A stretch of 64,000 bases of DNA from Microbacterium hydrocarbonoxydans. Lineage in GTDB: Bacteria; Actinomycetota; Actinomycetes; Actinomycetales; Microbacteriaceae. Where the stretch lies: assembly GCF_023715885.1 (NCBI RefSeq), contig NZ_JAMBOY010000003.1:1-64000 (forward strand), written 5' to 3'. The position numbers and the translations under genes were made by a program. The notes below the pieces were generated by a model. That model ran no database searches. It was not told the origin of the DNA and saw only the letters and a list, made by a program, of their open reading frames with translations. Every line of letters starts with the position of its first letter. Within the stretch, counting starts at the first letter, position 1. Positions 52,703-61,289 of this stretch are shown here, in pieces.

Positions 52703-53197
52703 ATGAGCGCCGCCGACGATCACGCCGACGAGAAGCCCGCCCCCGCCGGCGAGACAACCGCCCTCGACGATGCCGTGCACCGCGTCGAGCACGAGCTGGG
52801 GCGGCTGTTCGCTCGCATCAGGGTGAGCTGGCGCGAAGCGGCGATCACGGTTCATCCCGACCTCCAGCCCCTCGGCTACCAGGTGCTGACGTCGATCGCC
52901 TCCGGCAAGGCGACGTCGGCCGGCGCGATCATCGAGCGTCTGCAGACCGACAAGTCCGCCGTCAGCCGGCACGTGCGCCAGCTCGAGCAGCTCGGCCTCG
53001 TCGAGAGCGTGGCGGACCCCGACGACCGGAGGGCTCGCGTGCTCGTGGCGACGCCGCTCGCGCAGGAGCGCGTCGCGCTCGCGCGGTCGCGCTACGAAGC
53101 CCGCCTCAGCGAGCGGCTGCGCGGGTGGTCGTCGGAGGATCTGGATCGCTTCGTCGCCCTGCTGGGCGACCTCGGCGGCTCGACCGAGAACTCCTGA
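52703..53197 (+). CDS. MarR-family regulator, second copy
   Basis: 164 residues from ATG 52703. It is longer at the N-terminus (acidic DDHADEKPAPAGETTALDD) than the preceding MarR. Its winged helix has GYQVLTSIASGKATSAGAII, ERLQTDKSAVSRHVRQLEQL and the wing SVADPDDRRARVL. It lies 53 nt after the first MarR and just before the old yellow enzyme gene, so it may control either. Having two related MarR proteins in a row suggests divided or cooperative control. Confidence 0.88.
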   Translation: MSAADDHADEKPAPAGETTALDDAVHRVEHELGRLFARIRVSWREAAITVHPDLQPLGYQVLTSIASGKATSAGAIIERLQTDKSAVSRHVRQLEQLGLVESVADPDDRRARVLVATPLAQERVALARSRYEARLSERLRGWSSEDLDRFVALLGDLGGSTENS

Positions 53198-53235
53198 CGG
53201 GAATACGTCGTGCGATGGAGGCATTGTCCCTCACC

Positions 53236-54324
53236 GTGAGTCTTTTCGAGCCCGCCGCCTTCGGCGCCCTCCCGCTGTCCAACCGCGTCGTCATGGCGCC
53301 CCTCACCCGCACCCGCGCGGACGACCACGGCGTGCCGACCGGGACGATGGTGGAGTACTACCGTCAGCGCGCCGGGCAGGGCCTCATCATCACCGAGGGC
53401 ACCTGGCCGGTCGCGGAGGGCAAGTCGTACCCTGGGCAGCCGGGCATCGTGACGGCCGAGCAGATCGACGGATGGCGCCGCATCGCCGACGCCGTGCACG
53501 CCGAGGGCGGCACGATCGTGATGCAGCTCATGCACGGCGGTCGCGTCGGCCATTCCGAGATCTCCGGTGAGCCGCGAGTCGTCGGCCCGAGCGCTCTCGC
53601 CGCGCCCGGCGAGACGCACACGCCGGTCGGCAAGGCCGAGATGCCGGTCGCGCACGCGCTGACGCTCGACGAGATCCCCGAGGTCATCGAGCAGTTCGTG
53701 CAGGCGGCCCGCAACGCGATCGCCGCCGGTCTCGACGGGGTCGAGGTGCACGGAGCCAACGGCTACCTCGTGCACGAGTTCCTGTCGCCAGTATCGAACG
53801 TACGCGAGGACCGGTACGGAGGGTCGCCCGAGAACCGGGCGCGCTTCGCGATCGAGGTCACTCGTGCCGTCGCCGAGGCGGTCGGCGCCGACCGCACCGG
53901 CATCCGGTTGTCGCCGCAGCACAACATCCAGGGCGTGCTGGAGGAGGACGACGACGACGCCCTCGCGACGTACCTCGCGGTCGCCGAGGGACTCGCCCCG
54001 CTCGGCATCGCCTTCGTCGACGTGCTCAGCGCGGTGCCGACGAGCGAGCTCGTGCAGCGCATCCGCCGGGCGCTCGGTGCTCCGTTGATCATCAACTCCG
54101 GCTTCGGCGTCGTGACGACCCGCGACGAGGCAGAAGGCTTGATCGCGGGCGGGTGGGCGGATGCCGTCGCCGCAGGACGACCCGTGATCGCCAACCCCGA
54201 CCTCGTCGAGCGCTGGAAGCAGGATGCCGAGCTCAACGAGCCGCGACCGGCGCTCTTCTACGGACGCACGGCGGAGGGGTACACGGACTACCCGTCGCTG
54301 GAGTCCGTACGCGCGGGGGCCTGA
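53236..54324 (+). CDS. Old yellow enzyme family alkene reductase
   Basis: 362 residues from GTG 53236, chosen because OYEs begin with the phrase VSLFEPAAFGALPLSNRVVM; an ATG at 53215 is possible. FMN-dependent TIM barrel. The substrate-binding pair is His172/Asn175 in VEVHGANGYLVHEFLSP, followed by SNVREDRYGGSPENRARF. MAPLTRTRA near the start and IINSGFGVVT near the end bind the flavin. It reduces activated C=C bonds with NAD(P)H, typically for xenobiotic or quinone detoxification. It follows two MarR genes, which fits redox or drug-responsive control. Confidence 0.92.
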   Translation: MSLFEPAAFGALPLSNRVVMAPLTRTRADDHGVPTGTMVEYYRQRAGQGLIITEGTWPVAEGKSYPGQPGIVTAEQIDGWRRIADAVHAEGGTIVMQLMHGGRVGHSEISGEPRVVGPSALAAPGETHTPVGKAEMPVAHALTLDEIPEVIEQFVQAARNAIAAGLDGVEVHGANGYLVHEFLSPVSNVREDRYGGSPENRARFAIEVTRAVAEAVGADRTGIRLSPQHNIQGVLEEDDDDALATYLAVAEGLAPLGIAFVDVLSAVPTSELVQRIRRALGAPLIINSGFGVVTTRDEAEGLIAGGWADAVAAGRPVIANPDLVERWKQDAELNEPRPALFYGRTAEGYTDYPSLESVRAGA

Positions 54325-54387
54325 CCCCTCGCCTCGCGTCGCGGCGCGCCCGGGTCGAGTCATCGGGGCGCGGGCCGCGCGCTGATC

Positions 54388-55575
54388 TCAGCTGAACAGC
54401 ACTATCGCGTACGTCGCGAAGAGCACGAGATGCACGGCGCCGTGGGTCGCGGTGACGCGTGTCGCGGAGAACGTCGTGACCGACAGCAGCAGCGTCACCC
54501 CGAGCATGAGCAGGTTCGCGGGAGACTCGGCCAGCACGACCGTCTGGCCCGTCAGCATCCCGATGATGAGCACCGCCGGGATCGTGAGTCCGACCGTCGA
54601 CACGAGTGCGCCGTGACAGAGGTTGTTGACGCGCTGGGCCTGGCCGCCGAGTGCTGCACGGATCGCGGTGATCGACTCGGGCAGGAACACGATCGCGGCG
54701 ATGAGCACGCCGGCGAGGGCGGGCGGCGCGCCGAGTCGGCCGAGGCCGTCGTCGAGCAGGGCGGCCATGTCGTGCGACAGGAGCACGATCGGCAGCACCG
54801 TGACGACGAGAGTCGCGAGGCGGACGAGCACCTCGAGTCGATGCGCGCGCAGGGTGACCACGATGCTCGGGTGCGAGTGCGTGCTGGCCGCCGCTGCGCC
54901 GACGTCGACCACGCCCACCTCGGTGAAGTCCGGAGCTTGAGCGCCCATCTGTCGAACGAGGAAGAACGCGTACACCCCGAGGGTGAGCACGACGATCGGG
55001 ATCTCCTGCGCGACCGTGAATGAGCCGTCGACGCCGATGAGCGCCGGCAGCCCGAAGGCGATGGTGACGAGCACCACGAGCATCGTCAGATAGGCGGACG
55101 TTCCCGTGCGATTGTGCTGCAGTGTCCGGTGACGGAGCCCGCCCAGCAGCAGGGCGAGGCCGATGACGAGGTTCATGATGATCATGGCCACGGCCATGAC
55201 GGAGTCGCGGGCGATCGTCCGGTGCTCGCCTGGCCCGAGCATGACGGCGGAGATGAGGATGACCTCGATGAGCACGATCGACAGCGTCAGCACGAGCGAT
55301 CCGTAGGGGTCGCCGAGGCGATGGGCGAGAGCCTCCGCTTGCTTCACGACGCCGAACGCGCAGACGAGGATGACGGCGACGATCGCGATCAGCCCGACGA
55401 CGAGCACCACGGCCGCGGCGGGCGCGGCGAGCAGCGGGTGCGCGATGAGCACGGCGGCGAAGGTCCCCCAGCCGAGCACGATGCGCGCGATGTCGGAGCG
55501 ATGAACGAGGCCGCGTAGCGAAGTGAGCGGGACCGTCGCGTCGGTCGAGGGTGCCTTGCGTGAGTGCGGCGACAT
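54388..55575 (-). CDS. chaA: Calcium/cation:proton antiporter, ChaA-like
   Basis: 395 residues, about eleven membrane segments. The two alpha-repeat signatures of the CaCA family are present: HRLGDPYGSLVLTLSIVLIE with VILISAVML, and AIVFLPESITAIRAALGG with QAQRVNNL. The acidic residues in LIEVILI and PESITA are the ion-exchange sites. A cytoplasmic loop contains THSHPSIV. It likely exports Ca2+, Na+ or K+ in exchange for protons. Single gene. Confidence 0.88.
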   Translation of the reverse strand: MSPHSRKAPSTDATVPLTSLRGLVHRSDIARIVLGWGTFAAVLIAHPLLAAPAAAVVLVVGLIAIVAVILVCAFGVVKQAEALAHRLGDPYGSLVLTLSIVLIEVILISAVMLGPGEHRTIARDSVMAVAMIIMNLVIGLALLLGGLRHRTLQHNRTGTSAYLTMLVVLVTIAFGLPALIGVDGSFTVAQEIPIVVLTLGVYAFFLVRQMGAQAPDFTEVGVVDVGAAAASTHSHPSIVVTLRAHRLEVLVRLATLVVTVLPIVLLSHDMAALLDDGLGRLGAPPALAGVLIAAIVFLPESITAIRAALGGQAQRVNNLCHGALVSTVGLTIPAVLIIGMLTGQTVVLAESPANLLMLGVTLLLSVTTFSATRVTATHGAVHLVLFATYAIVLFS

Positions 55576-55723
55576 GATCGCGCTCCTTCGAGTGGGGCCG
55601 TCCCCGCCTGTGGATCGGCGGTCGGGTCGTCCCGATCGCCGCGCGGTGCAGATGCACCGACGCTCTCATGATGAGTCCAGGATAGGCGAGGAACCGGAAC
55701 AGATCCTGTGCACGTGCGTGCGC

Positions 55724-55818
55724 GGTCAGCGCTCAGCGGTCAGCGGTCGCGGTCAGCGGTCAGCGATCAGCGGTCGCGATCAGCGATCAGCGCTCAGCGG
55801 TCGCGGTCAGCGATCAGC
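55724..55818. repeat. Heptamer-based tandem array with 27-nt higher-order period
   Basis: The array is built of GGTCAGC, GCTCAGC and GATCAGC heptamers with a GGTCGC hexamer every fourth unit. This gives three 27-nt periods (55724-55750, 55751-55777, 55778-55804) and a partial fourth. It lies between the ChaA-like gene and the stop of the HNH gene at 55853. No spacer diversity is present, so it is not CRISPR. It is probably a variable-number tandem repeat. Confidence 0.9.
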
Positions 55819-55852
55819 GGTGACGTCCGGCGGCGACTCCGAGCGTTCCGTG

Positions 55853-57442
55853 TCATCCCGCTCGGGGAAGCGCCGTCTTCCCACGATCGTGCCGGACGCG
55901 AGGGAGACTGAGTCGCGGCGCACGCCACTGCCGCGTCGGATCCCACCACGCCGGCCCCCGAACCTGGGGGACGCCGTCGCCCATCCGTATCTCCCACCCG
56001 GACGATCCGAGACTTCGGTGATGCCACCAGCACAAGGGCACCCCGTTGTCGGTGTGGGTCGGACCGCCGCGTGCGTGCTCGGTGACGTGATGGATCTCGC
56101 ACCAGGACGCCGGCACGTGGCATCCGGGGATCAGGCACTCCTTGTCTCGCGCGACGATCGCCCGCCGCTGGTGCACGGTGAACACCCGGTCGGTGCTGTC
56201 GATGCCCACGATCCGACCCTCGTCCATGGTCACGCGCTGGATCGTTCCCGAGCAGCCGACGTGCGCCGCGACATACGCATGCGTCTGGTTCCATGCGCCG
56301 GGCACGCTGGCTCGGCCGCCTCCCCCGGCGAGATCTTTCGCGTCCACGGTCACGACGAGGGTGGGCGCCGCCCCGCCGAGGCTCGGCATGTCCCGGTGGC
56401 GAGCGGCGATCCCCAGCGCCGCGGCGAGAGCGTCGTGACGCTTCTGAGTGGCCGTGCGGTCGTCGATCACCGCGCGAGGATCGGAGTTGAAGGGATCGGG
56501 CTCGCGGACACGAGAGTCGTCGACACCGAGGCCTTCGACACCTGAGCCGTCCACACCCGACCTGCCGGCACCTGAGCCGTCGGCACCTGAGCCGTCGGCA
56601 CCGGAGCCGTCGGCACCTGAGCCGTCGGCATCGGTTGGCGCGAACCGCACGCCGAGTCGGGGCGGCCCGTCGCCCTTCGGGTTGTTCTGAGCGTCGAAGA
56701 TGAGTTCAAGCTGCGCCGCGACCTCGGGCGTCAACGCTCCCGTGATCGGCCGCAGCCCGTTGCGCAGTCGTCCGATGGTGATTCCCCGCCGTCTGGCGGC
56801 TTCGTCGGCGGGTTCCTCCCCGTCGGGATCGAGCAGCTCAACCAGTGCCTCAGCAAGCAGTCGCAGGTCTTCGGGCATGGGAGCAGGGCCACGGCCGGAG
56901 GCTCGATCTGCATCGCCGGCAACGCCCTCTGCAGCGGGGGACTCAGGAGAATCGTGTGCGCCCCTCGCGGCGTCGGCGAGACACTCGTCGGCGCCGAGGC
57001 GCCCGTCGAGCCCGATACGGTCGACGACCTTCTCGATCGGCGCGGTCGCGGCAAGAACACCGGCCGTGCCGACCGTGCCGTCGAGTAGGGCCTCGCGAAG
57101 CGCAGGCCAACGGGCAGGCAGGCGTTCCCCGGACGTCAGGCTCGACTGCCGACGGACGAGATCGACGACCTTCACCAGCCGTGACGCCCCGCCCGTGTCG
57201 ACCAGCAGCGCTCGGCGCAGCAACTCGTTCTCGTTACGACACCCCGCGGAGCGCGGGAAATCGACGTCGCCCGACGCGACGGTCTCGACGATCACCGCCT
57301 CCACGCGGCGGAACGCGTCGCCGGCCGTAGCGAGCACCGCGACCCGCTCCGCCTCTGTGAGACCGGCGAGCGAGTCGTCGGCGAGCACGCGATCGAGGTC
57401 GGCGACGACCTGATCGAGGAGTGTGCGGGGCCGGGATGACAT
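55853..57442 (-). CDS. DUF222/HNH endonuclease family protein
   Basis: 529 residues from ATG 57442. The N-terminal DUF222 region is helical, with RLVKVVDLVRRQSSLTSGER and ITIGRLRNGLRPITGALTPE. The C-terminal HNH is VARDKECLIPGCHVPASWCE, IHHVTEHARGGPTHTDNGVP, LCWWHHRSL, with all metal and catalytic histidines in place. This family is amplified in actinobacteria, and many copies are thought to derive from mobile elements; no substrate is known. Between the domains lies an ADGSG-type pentapeptide run encoded by a 15-nt tandem repeat (56540-56632). A 27-nt repeat array lies just past the stop, and a purine-rich duplicated region precedes the start. Confidence 0.92.
   Translation of the reverse strand: MSSRPRTLLDQVVADLDRVLADDSLAGLTEAERVAVLATAGDAFRRVEAVIVETVASGDVDFPRSAGCRNENELLRRALLVDTGGASRLVKVVDLVRRQSSLTSGERLPARWPALREALLDGTVGTAGVLAATAPIEKVVDRIGLDGRLGADECLADAARGAHDSPESPAAEGVAGDADRASGRGPAPMPEDLRLLAEALVELLDPDGEEPADEAARRRGITIGRLRNGLRPITGALTPEVAAQLELIFDAQNNPKGDGPPRLGVRFAPTDADGSGADGSGADGSGADGSGAGRSGVDGSGVEGLGVDDSRVREPDPFNSDPRAVIDDRTATQKRHDALAAALGIAARHRDMPSLGGAAPTLVVTVDAKDLAGGGGRASVPGAWNQTHAYVAAHVGCSGTIQRVTMDEGRIVGIDSTDRVFTVHQRRAIVARDKECLIPGCHVPASWCEIHHVTEHARGGPTHTDNGVPLCWWHHRSLGSSGWEIRMGDGVPQVRGPAWWDPTRQWRAPRLSLPRVRHDRGKTALPRAG
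56540..56632. repeat. 15-nt tandem repeat inside the HNH gene
   Basis: CACCTGAGCCGTCGG and variants recur about six times. On the minus strand they encode ADGSGADGSGADGSG-type pentapeptides, followed by diverged units (AGRSG, VDGSG, VEGLG). Copy number changes would keep the frame and vary the linker between DUF222 and HNH. Confidence 0.85.
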
Positions 57443-57985
57443 GACCTCAGTCAACCCGGGGCCACCGACATTCGTGTCGTGTGAACCAGTGGATTTCGGC
57501 CAGGTCAGGCATGTATTCCGATGCTCCCGATCTGTATCTCGGCATATCGCCCGAGCGCAACGGGGAGCAGAGAGGGAGGCGAGGGAGCGAGGCAGCGGGC
57601 AGCGGGGAGGGGCATGGTCTGTGAGCGGGGAGCAGAGAGGGAGGCAGAGGGAGTGAAGCAGCGGGCAGCGCGGGCAGCGGGGAGGGGCATGGTCTGTGAG
57701 CGGGGAGGGGCCGCGGGAGCGGAGGTGCGGCCAGCGGGGAGCACGGGGGGCAGAAGAGAACGGGGGGAGCGGGGACGGGGCAGGAAGCAGCGCGGAGCGG
57801 GGAAGGGGTAGGAAGGAACGCGGAGCGCAGGAGGGGGCGCAGCAAGAGGGATGTGCGCCCGCCGCGAGGGTCGCCGACGGCATCCGCCCTGTCAACCCTC
57901 TGTCGTGGCGCACCCTTCGCCGAGAAGAGTGGCTGTCCACCGAACCGCAGACACGACACGCAACCGTGAACGAGGAGGACGCATC
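57443..57985. other. Purine-rich, internally duplicated intergenic region
   Basis: No credible gene lies in these 543 nt. From 57555 to about 57850 the plus strand is almost entirely G and A. A 38-nt segment is repeated exactly at 57595-57632 and 57670-57707, and a 20-nt CGGGGAGCAGAGAGGGAGGC at 57561-57580 and 57626-57645. It lies upstream of both the HNH gene (minus) and the alcohol dehydrogenase (plus). AGGAGGACGC before 57986 is the dehydrogenase ribosome binding site. Confidence 0.7.
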
Positions 57986-59170
57986 ATGAAGGCACTCACC
58001 TGGCAGGGCACCCGGAAGGTGACGGTCGAGGAGGTACCCGACCCCACGATCGACTACTCGACCGATGCGATCGTGCGCATCACCTCGTCGGCGATCTGCG
58101 GGTCCGACCTGCATCTGTACGAGCTGCTCGGACCCTTCCTCGACCGCGGCGACATCCTCGGGCACGAGCCGATGGGCGTCGTCGTCGAGGTCGGCAGCGA
58201 TGTCACCACGCTGTCGGTCGGCGACCGCGTCGTGATCCCCTTCACGATCTCCTGCGGGCAGTGCTTCTTCTGCGTCCAGGGCCTGCAGTCGCAGTGTGAG
58301 ACGACCCAGGTGCGCGAGTACGGCAGCGGCGCGACGCTGTTCGGATACACGAAGCTCTACGGCCAGATCCCCGGCGGTCAGGCCGAATACCTCCGTGTGC
58401 CGCTCGCGGACTACAACCACATCAAGGTCGCCTCCGACCTGCCCGATGACCGCTACCTGTTCCTCAGCGACATCCTGCCGACGGCGTGGCAGGGCGTCGA
58501 GTACGCGAACGTGCCCGATGGCGGCACCCTCGCGGTCATGGGCCTGGGCCCCGTCGGACAGTTCGTGTCGCGCATCGGCGTGCACCGCGGCTACCGCGTG
58601 CTCGCGGTCGACCCCGTCGCCGAGCGTCGTGAGATGGCCGCCCGCCACGGCGTGGAGACCTTCGATCTCTCCGACGACGTGGTCTCGGAGCTGCGCGACC
58701 TCACAGAAGGTCGAGGAGCGGATGCCGTCGTCGACGCCGTCGGGATGGAGGCCCACGGCAACCCCGGCGTCGGCATCGTGCAGAAGGCCGTGGGACTGCT
58801 ACCCGATGCGCTCGCGCAGCAGATGATGGACAAGGCGGGCATCGATCGCCTCGCCGCCCTGCACGCGTCGATCGATGCGGTGCGCCGCGGCGGCACGGTG
58901 TCACTCAGCGGCGTCTACGCCGGAGACGCCGACATCATGCCGATGAAGACGATGTTCGACAAGCAGCTCAGCCTGCGCATGGGGCAGTGCAACGTGAAGC
59001 GCTGGATCGACGACCTGATGCCGCTCGTCGAGGATCTCAGCGACCCGCTCGGCGTCATGGACCTCACGACCCACAGTGCGCCCCTCGAGGATGCGCCGGA
59101 GCTGTACGAGACGTTCCAGCGCAAGGAGGACGGCTGCATCAAGGTCGTGCTCCGTCCCGACGCGGCCTGA
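57986..59170 (+). CDS. Zinc-dependent alcohol dehydrogenase, glutathione-independent formaldehyde dehydrogenase-like
   Basis: 394 residues, MDR superfamily, with GAGGAGG before ATG 57986. Catalytic zinc ligands are Cys38, His60 and Glu61 (AICGSDLHLYE, ILGHEPMGVVVEVG). Structural zinc cysteines are Cys90, 93, 96 and 104. The NAD motif is VMGLGPVGQF, with Asp in VLAVDPVAERREMA. The C-terminal half, with GVYAGDADIMPMKTMFDKQL and LRMGQCNVKRWIDDLMPLVE, is of the Adh/Fdh subgroup common near stress genes in actinobacteria. Substrate may be formaldehyde or another small alcohol or aldehyde. Confidence 0.92.
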   Translation: MKALTWQGTRKVTVEEVPDPTIDYSTDAIVRITSSAICGSDLHLYELLGPFLDRGDILGHEPMGVVVEVGSDVTTLSVGDRVVIPFTISCGQCFFCVQGLQSQCETTQVREYGSGATLFGYTKLYGQIPGGQAEYLRVPLADYNHIKVASDLPDDRYLFLSDILPTAWQGVEYANVPDGGTLAVMGLGPVGQFVSRIGVHRGYRVLAVDPVAERREMAARHGVETFDLSDDVVSELRDLTEGRGADAVVDAVGMEAHGNPGVGIVQKAVGLLPDALAQQMMDKAGIDRLAALHASIDAVRRGGTVSLSGVYAGDADIMPMKTMFDKQLSLRMGQCNVKRWIDDLMPLVEDLSDPLGVMDLTTHSAPLEDAPELYETFQRKEDGCIKVVLRPDAA

Positions 59171-59194
59171 CGCGCGGGGCGGCGATCAGAGACG

Positions 59195-59224
59195 GGGGAG
59201 AGCGTGACTCAGTCCGCTCTCCCC
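59195..59224. terminator. Hairpin ending the dehydrogenase gene
   Basis: GGGGAGAGCG (59195-59204) pairs with CGCTCTCCCC (59215-59224), 10 bp with a 10-nt loop. It overlaps the last codons of the convergent SRPBCC gene and would terminate the plus-strand transcript. Confidence 0.65.
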
Positions 59225-59655
59225 GCACCGCCCTCCGCCAGGTATGCGAGTCGATGCAGGGTCTCCGAGTTCCGCCACCGCAGCATGGGAGTGGTCACGA
59301 GACCGGGCAGCAGAGTGGCCGGTCCGTTCACCGGTTCCTCATCGATGCGCACCATGCATCCGCCATCGTATGAGCGCACCCGCAGAGTCACCCTGGCCTC
59401 GCCGATCGGCCACCCCTTGGCGCGCATGACCATCCGTCGAGGCGGGTCCCACTCCTCGACCACGGTCGCGTCGTCGAGGAGCGCGGGCCAGACGCCCACG
59501 GAGTGATGCAGCTCGGCACCGGGCTGCGGCCAGGTCTCGTCGACGTCGCGCATGCGCGAGGCGCCCACCACCCATGCGGGGTACAGCCAGCCGTCGGCCA
59601 GCACGTCGAACACGTCTTCCGGACGGCAGTCCAGCGTGCGCACGTTCTTCGCCAT
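59209..59655 (-). CDS. SRPBCC (START/polyketide-cyclase-like) family protein
   Basis: 148 residues from ATG 59655 with AGAGGTGG upstream. The helix-grip fold is suggested by RPEDVFDVLADGWLYPAWVV, GAELHHSVGVWPAL and the C-terminal helix LRWRNSETLHRLAYLAE. Such proteins bind hydrophobic ligands in a central cavity. It diverges from the P450 gene at 59847, and a lipid ligand would fit that neighbour, but this is conjecture. Confidence 0.8.
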   Translation of the reverse strand: MAKNVRTLDCRPEDVFDVLADGWLYPAWVVGASRMRDVDETWPQPGAELHHSVGVWPALLDDATVVEEWDPPRRMVMRAKGWPIGEARVTLRVRSYDGGCMVRIDEEPVNGPATLLPGLVTTPMLRWRNSETLHRLAYLAEGGAGRAD

Positions 59656-59846
59656 GTCGTCCACCTCTCGTCGGTCTCGGTCGGTTTCGGTGCATGCATC
59701 GTCCGTGAGCTCCGCCCCGGGCCCAAGGGGCTTGACGGGCGCAGGCAGGAGCGTCACGTTCTGCGTGGGTGGCAGCACGACTAGCACACCAGCGTCGCCC
59801 GCGCCTCCCCCTGGCACCCTCCCGACCCCTCTGCGAGCCTCGTGTC

Positions 59847-61184
59847 ATGGCACTCATCGATCTTCCCGCGCGGGCCGCGCGCCGCGTCGGCGAACTCGCC
59901 CGTGACGACGCTCCCGCCCTGCTCAGCCACGGCTACGGCTTCGGATCCCGCATCTGGCGCCGCGTCCGGCCGGGGGCGCGGTCGGCGCCGATGCGTCTGC
60001 TCGGCGACGACGCGGTGTTCGTGCGCGGCGTCGAGGGCGTTGAGCTCTTCTACGACGCCGACCGCATCGCCCGCCACGGCGCGATGCCGTCGGTCGTGCA
60101 GGAATCGCTGTTCGGCCACGGCTCCGTGCACAGCCTCGACGGCGACGACCACCGTCACCGCAAGGCCACGTTCGTCGACGTCGCGTACGAAGACGAGCAG
60201 GTCGCGCGGCTCGCGCCCCTGCTCGAGCGGGAATGGGATGCCGAGCGCCGGGCGTGGCTCGACGGCGGCAGCCGCAGCGCGTACGACGCGGCGGTCGGGG
60301 CCTTCGGGCGGGCGATCATGCGCTGGGCGGGGCTTCCGGGCTCCGCAGTCGCGAAGACCCGCTGGGCGGCCCGCCTTGCTCAGATCGTCGATGGCTTCGG
60401 CTCGCCGTACTCGCCGGTGTATCTCGCGGCGATCGCGAACCGCTGGTGGTCCGATCGGCATGCCGCACGCCTCATCGAGGCCGTGCGCAGCGGCGCGCTG
60501 CGGGCCGAGCCCGGCACCGCCCTGCACGAGTGGGCGCATCACCGCGACCGCGACGGCGAACTGCTTCCCGCTCGCATCGCCGGTGTCGAGCTGCAGAACA
60601 GCATCCGGCCCATGATCGCCGTCGCGCGCTTCGTCGCGTTCGCCGCGAAGGAGCTGCACGACAGGCCCGAGTGGCGCGACCGCATCGCGGCCGAGACGGA
60701 CGAGCGTGGAGCCCTCGTCGGCGGCCCGCTCTCGATCATGTTCGCGCAGGAGATCCGCCGCACGGCGCCCTTCGTGCCGATGCTGCCGGGCTGGGCGATC
60801 ACCGACATCGACATCGACGGCGAGCACGTCGACGCCGGCGGCCGGGTCGTGCTCGATCTGCTCGGCACCAACACCGACGACCGTTTCTGGGCGCGCTCGG
60901 ACCGCTTCGACCCGGAGCGCTTCCGCGACGTGGGCGACGACTACGAGGCGCTCGCCGCCTTCGTGCCGCACGGCGGAGCAGAGGTCTCCACCGGCCATCG
61001 CTGCCCTGGCGAGAAGCTCGCGATCTCCGGCCTCGCCGCCGCGATCGCGACGCTGAGCGACCCGCGCCTGCTCATCCTCGGTGCGGGTCTCGACGTGAAC
61101 CGTCGGCGCCTCCCGACGAAGCCCCGCTCCGGCGCGCTGGTGCGGTCGGCGACGGCATCCGGCAGCCGCTGCCCGTTCCACTGA
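59847..61184 (+). CDS. Cytochrome P450 of the CYP152 (fatty acid peroxygenase/decarboxylase) type
   Basis: 445 residues. Heme-ligating Cys386 is in GGAEVSTGHRCPGEKLAISG. The I-helix carries Arg254-Pro255 (NSIRPMIAVARFVAF) in place of the usual acid-alcohol pair, the mark of CYP152 enzymes, where arginine holds the fatty-acid carboxylate and H2O2 is the oxidant. SLFGHGSVHSLDGDDHRHRK aligns with the family's distal helix and places His95 where OleT has His85 and P450-BSbeta has Gln85. That histidine favours decarboxylation to terminal alkenes. DEIRR-type sequence EIRRTAPFVPMLPG follows. Cytosolic, single gene. Confidence 0.9.
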   Translation: MALIDLPARAARRVGELARDDAPALLSHGYGFGSRIWRRVRPGARSAPMRLLGDDAVFVRGVEGVELFYDADRIARHGAMPSVVQESLFGHGSVHSLDGDDHRHRKATFVDVAYEDEQVARLAPLLEREWDAERRAWLDGGSRSAYDAAVGAFGRAIMRWAGLPGSAVAKTRWAARLAQIVDGFGSPYSPVYLAAIANRWWSDRHAARLIEAVRSGALRAEPGTALHEWAHHRDRDGELLPARIAGVELQNSIRPMIAVARFVAFAAKELHDRPEWRDRIAAETDERGALVGGPLSIMFAQEIRRTAPFVPMLPGWAITDIDIDGEHVDAGGRVVLDLLGTNTDDRFWARSDRFDPERFRDVGDDYEALAAFVPHGGAEVSTGHRCPGEKLAISGLAAAIATLSDPRLLILGAGLDVNRRRLPTKPRSGALVRSATASGSRCPFH

Positions 61185-61289
61185 CCTCACCTCGTCTCGA
61201 TGTCAAGGGGCGAGCGCGATCGACGCGGAGCGCGGATGCTGAACGCCACCCGTCACGAGGCGGGTGAATTCTGGACGAACGGAGACATC

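Noticed and set aside
53215..53235. ATG 53215 as start of the old yellow enzyme gene
   Set aside because: It adds MEALSLT before the family-conserved opening VSLFEP and has a poorer ribosome binding site. It was kept only as an alternative.
55724..55818. CRISPR array
   Set aside because: Repeats are 6-7 nt with no unique spacers and no cas genes anywhere in the window.
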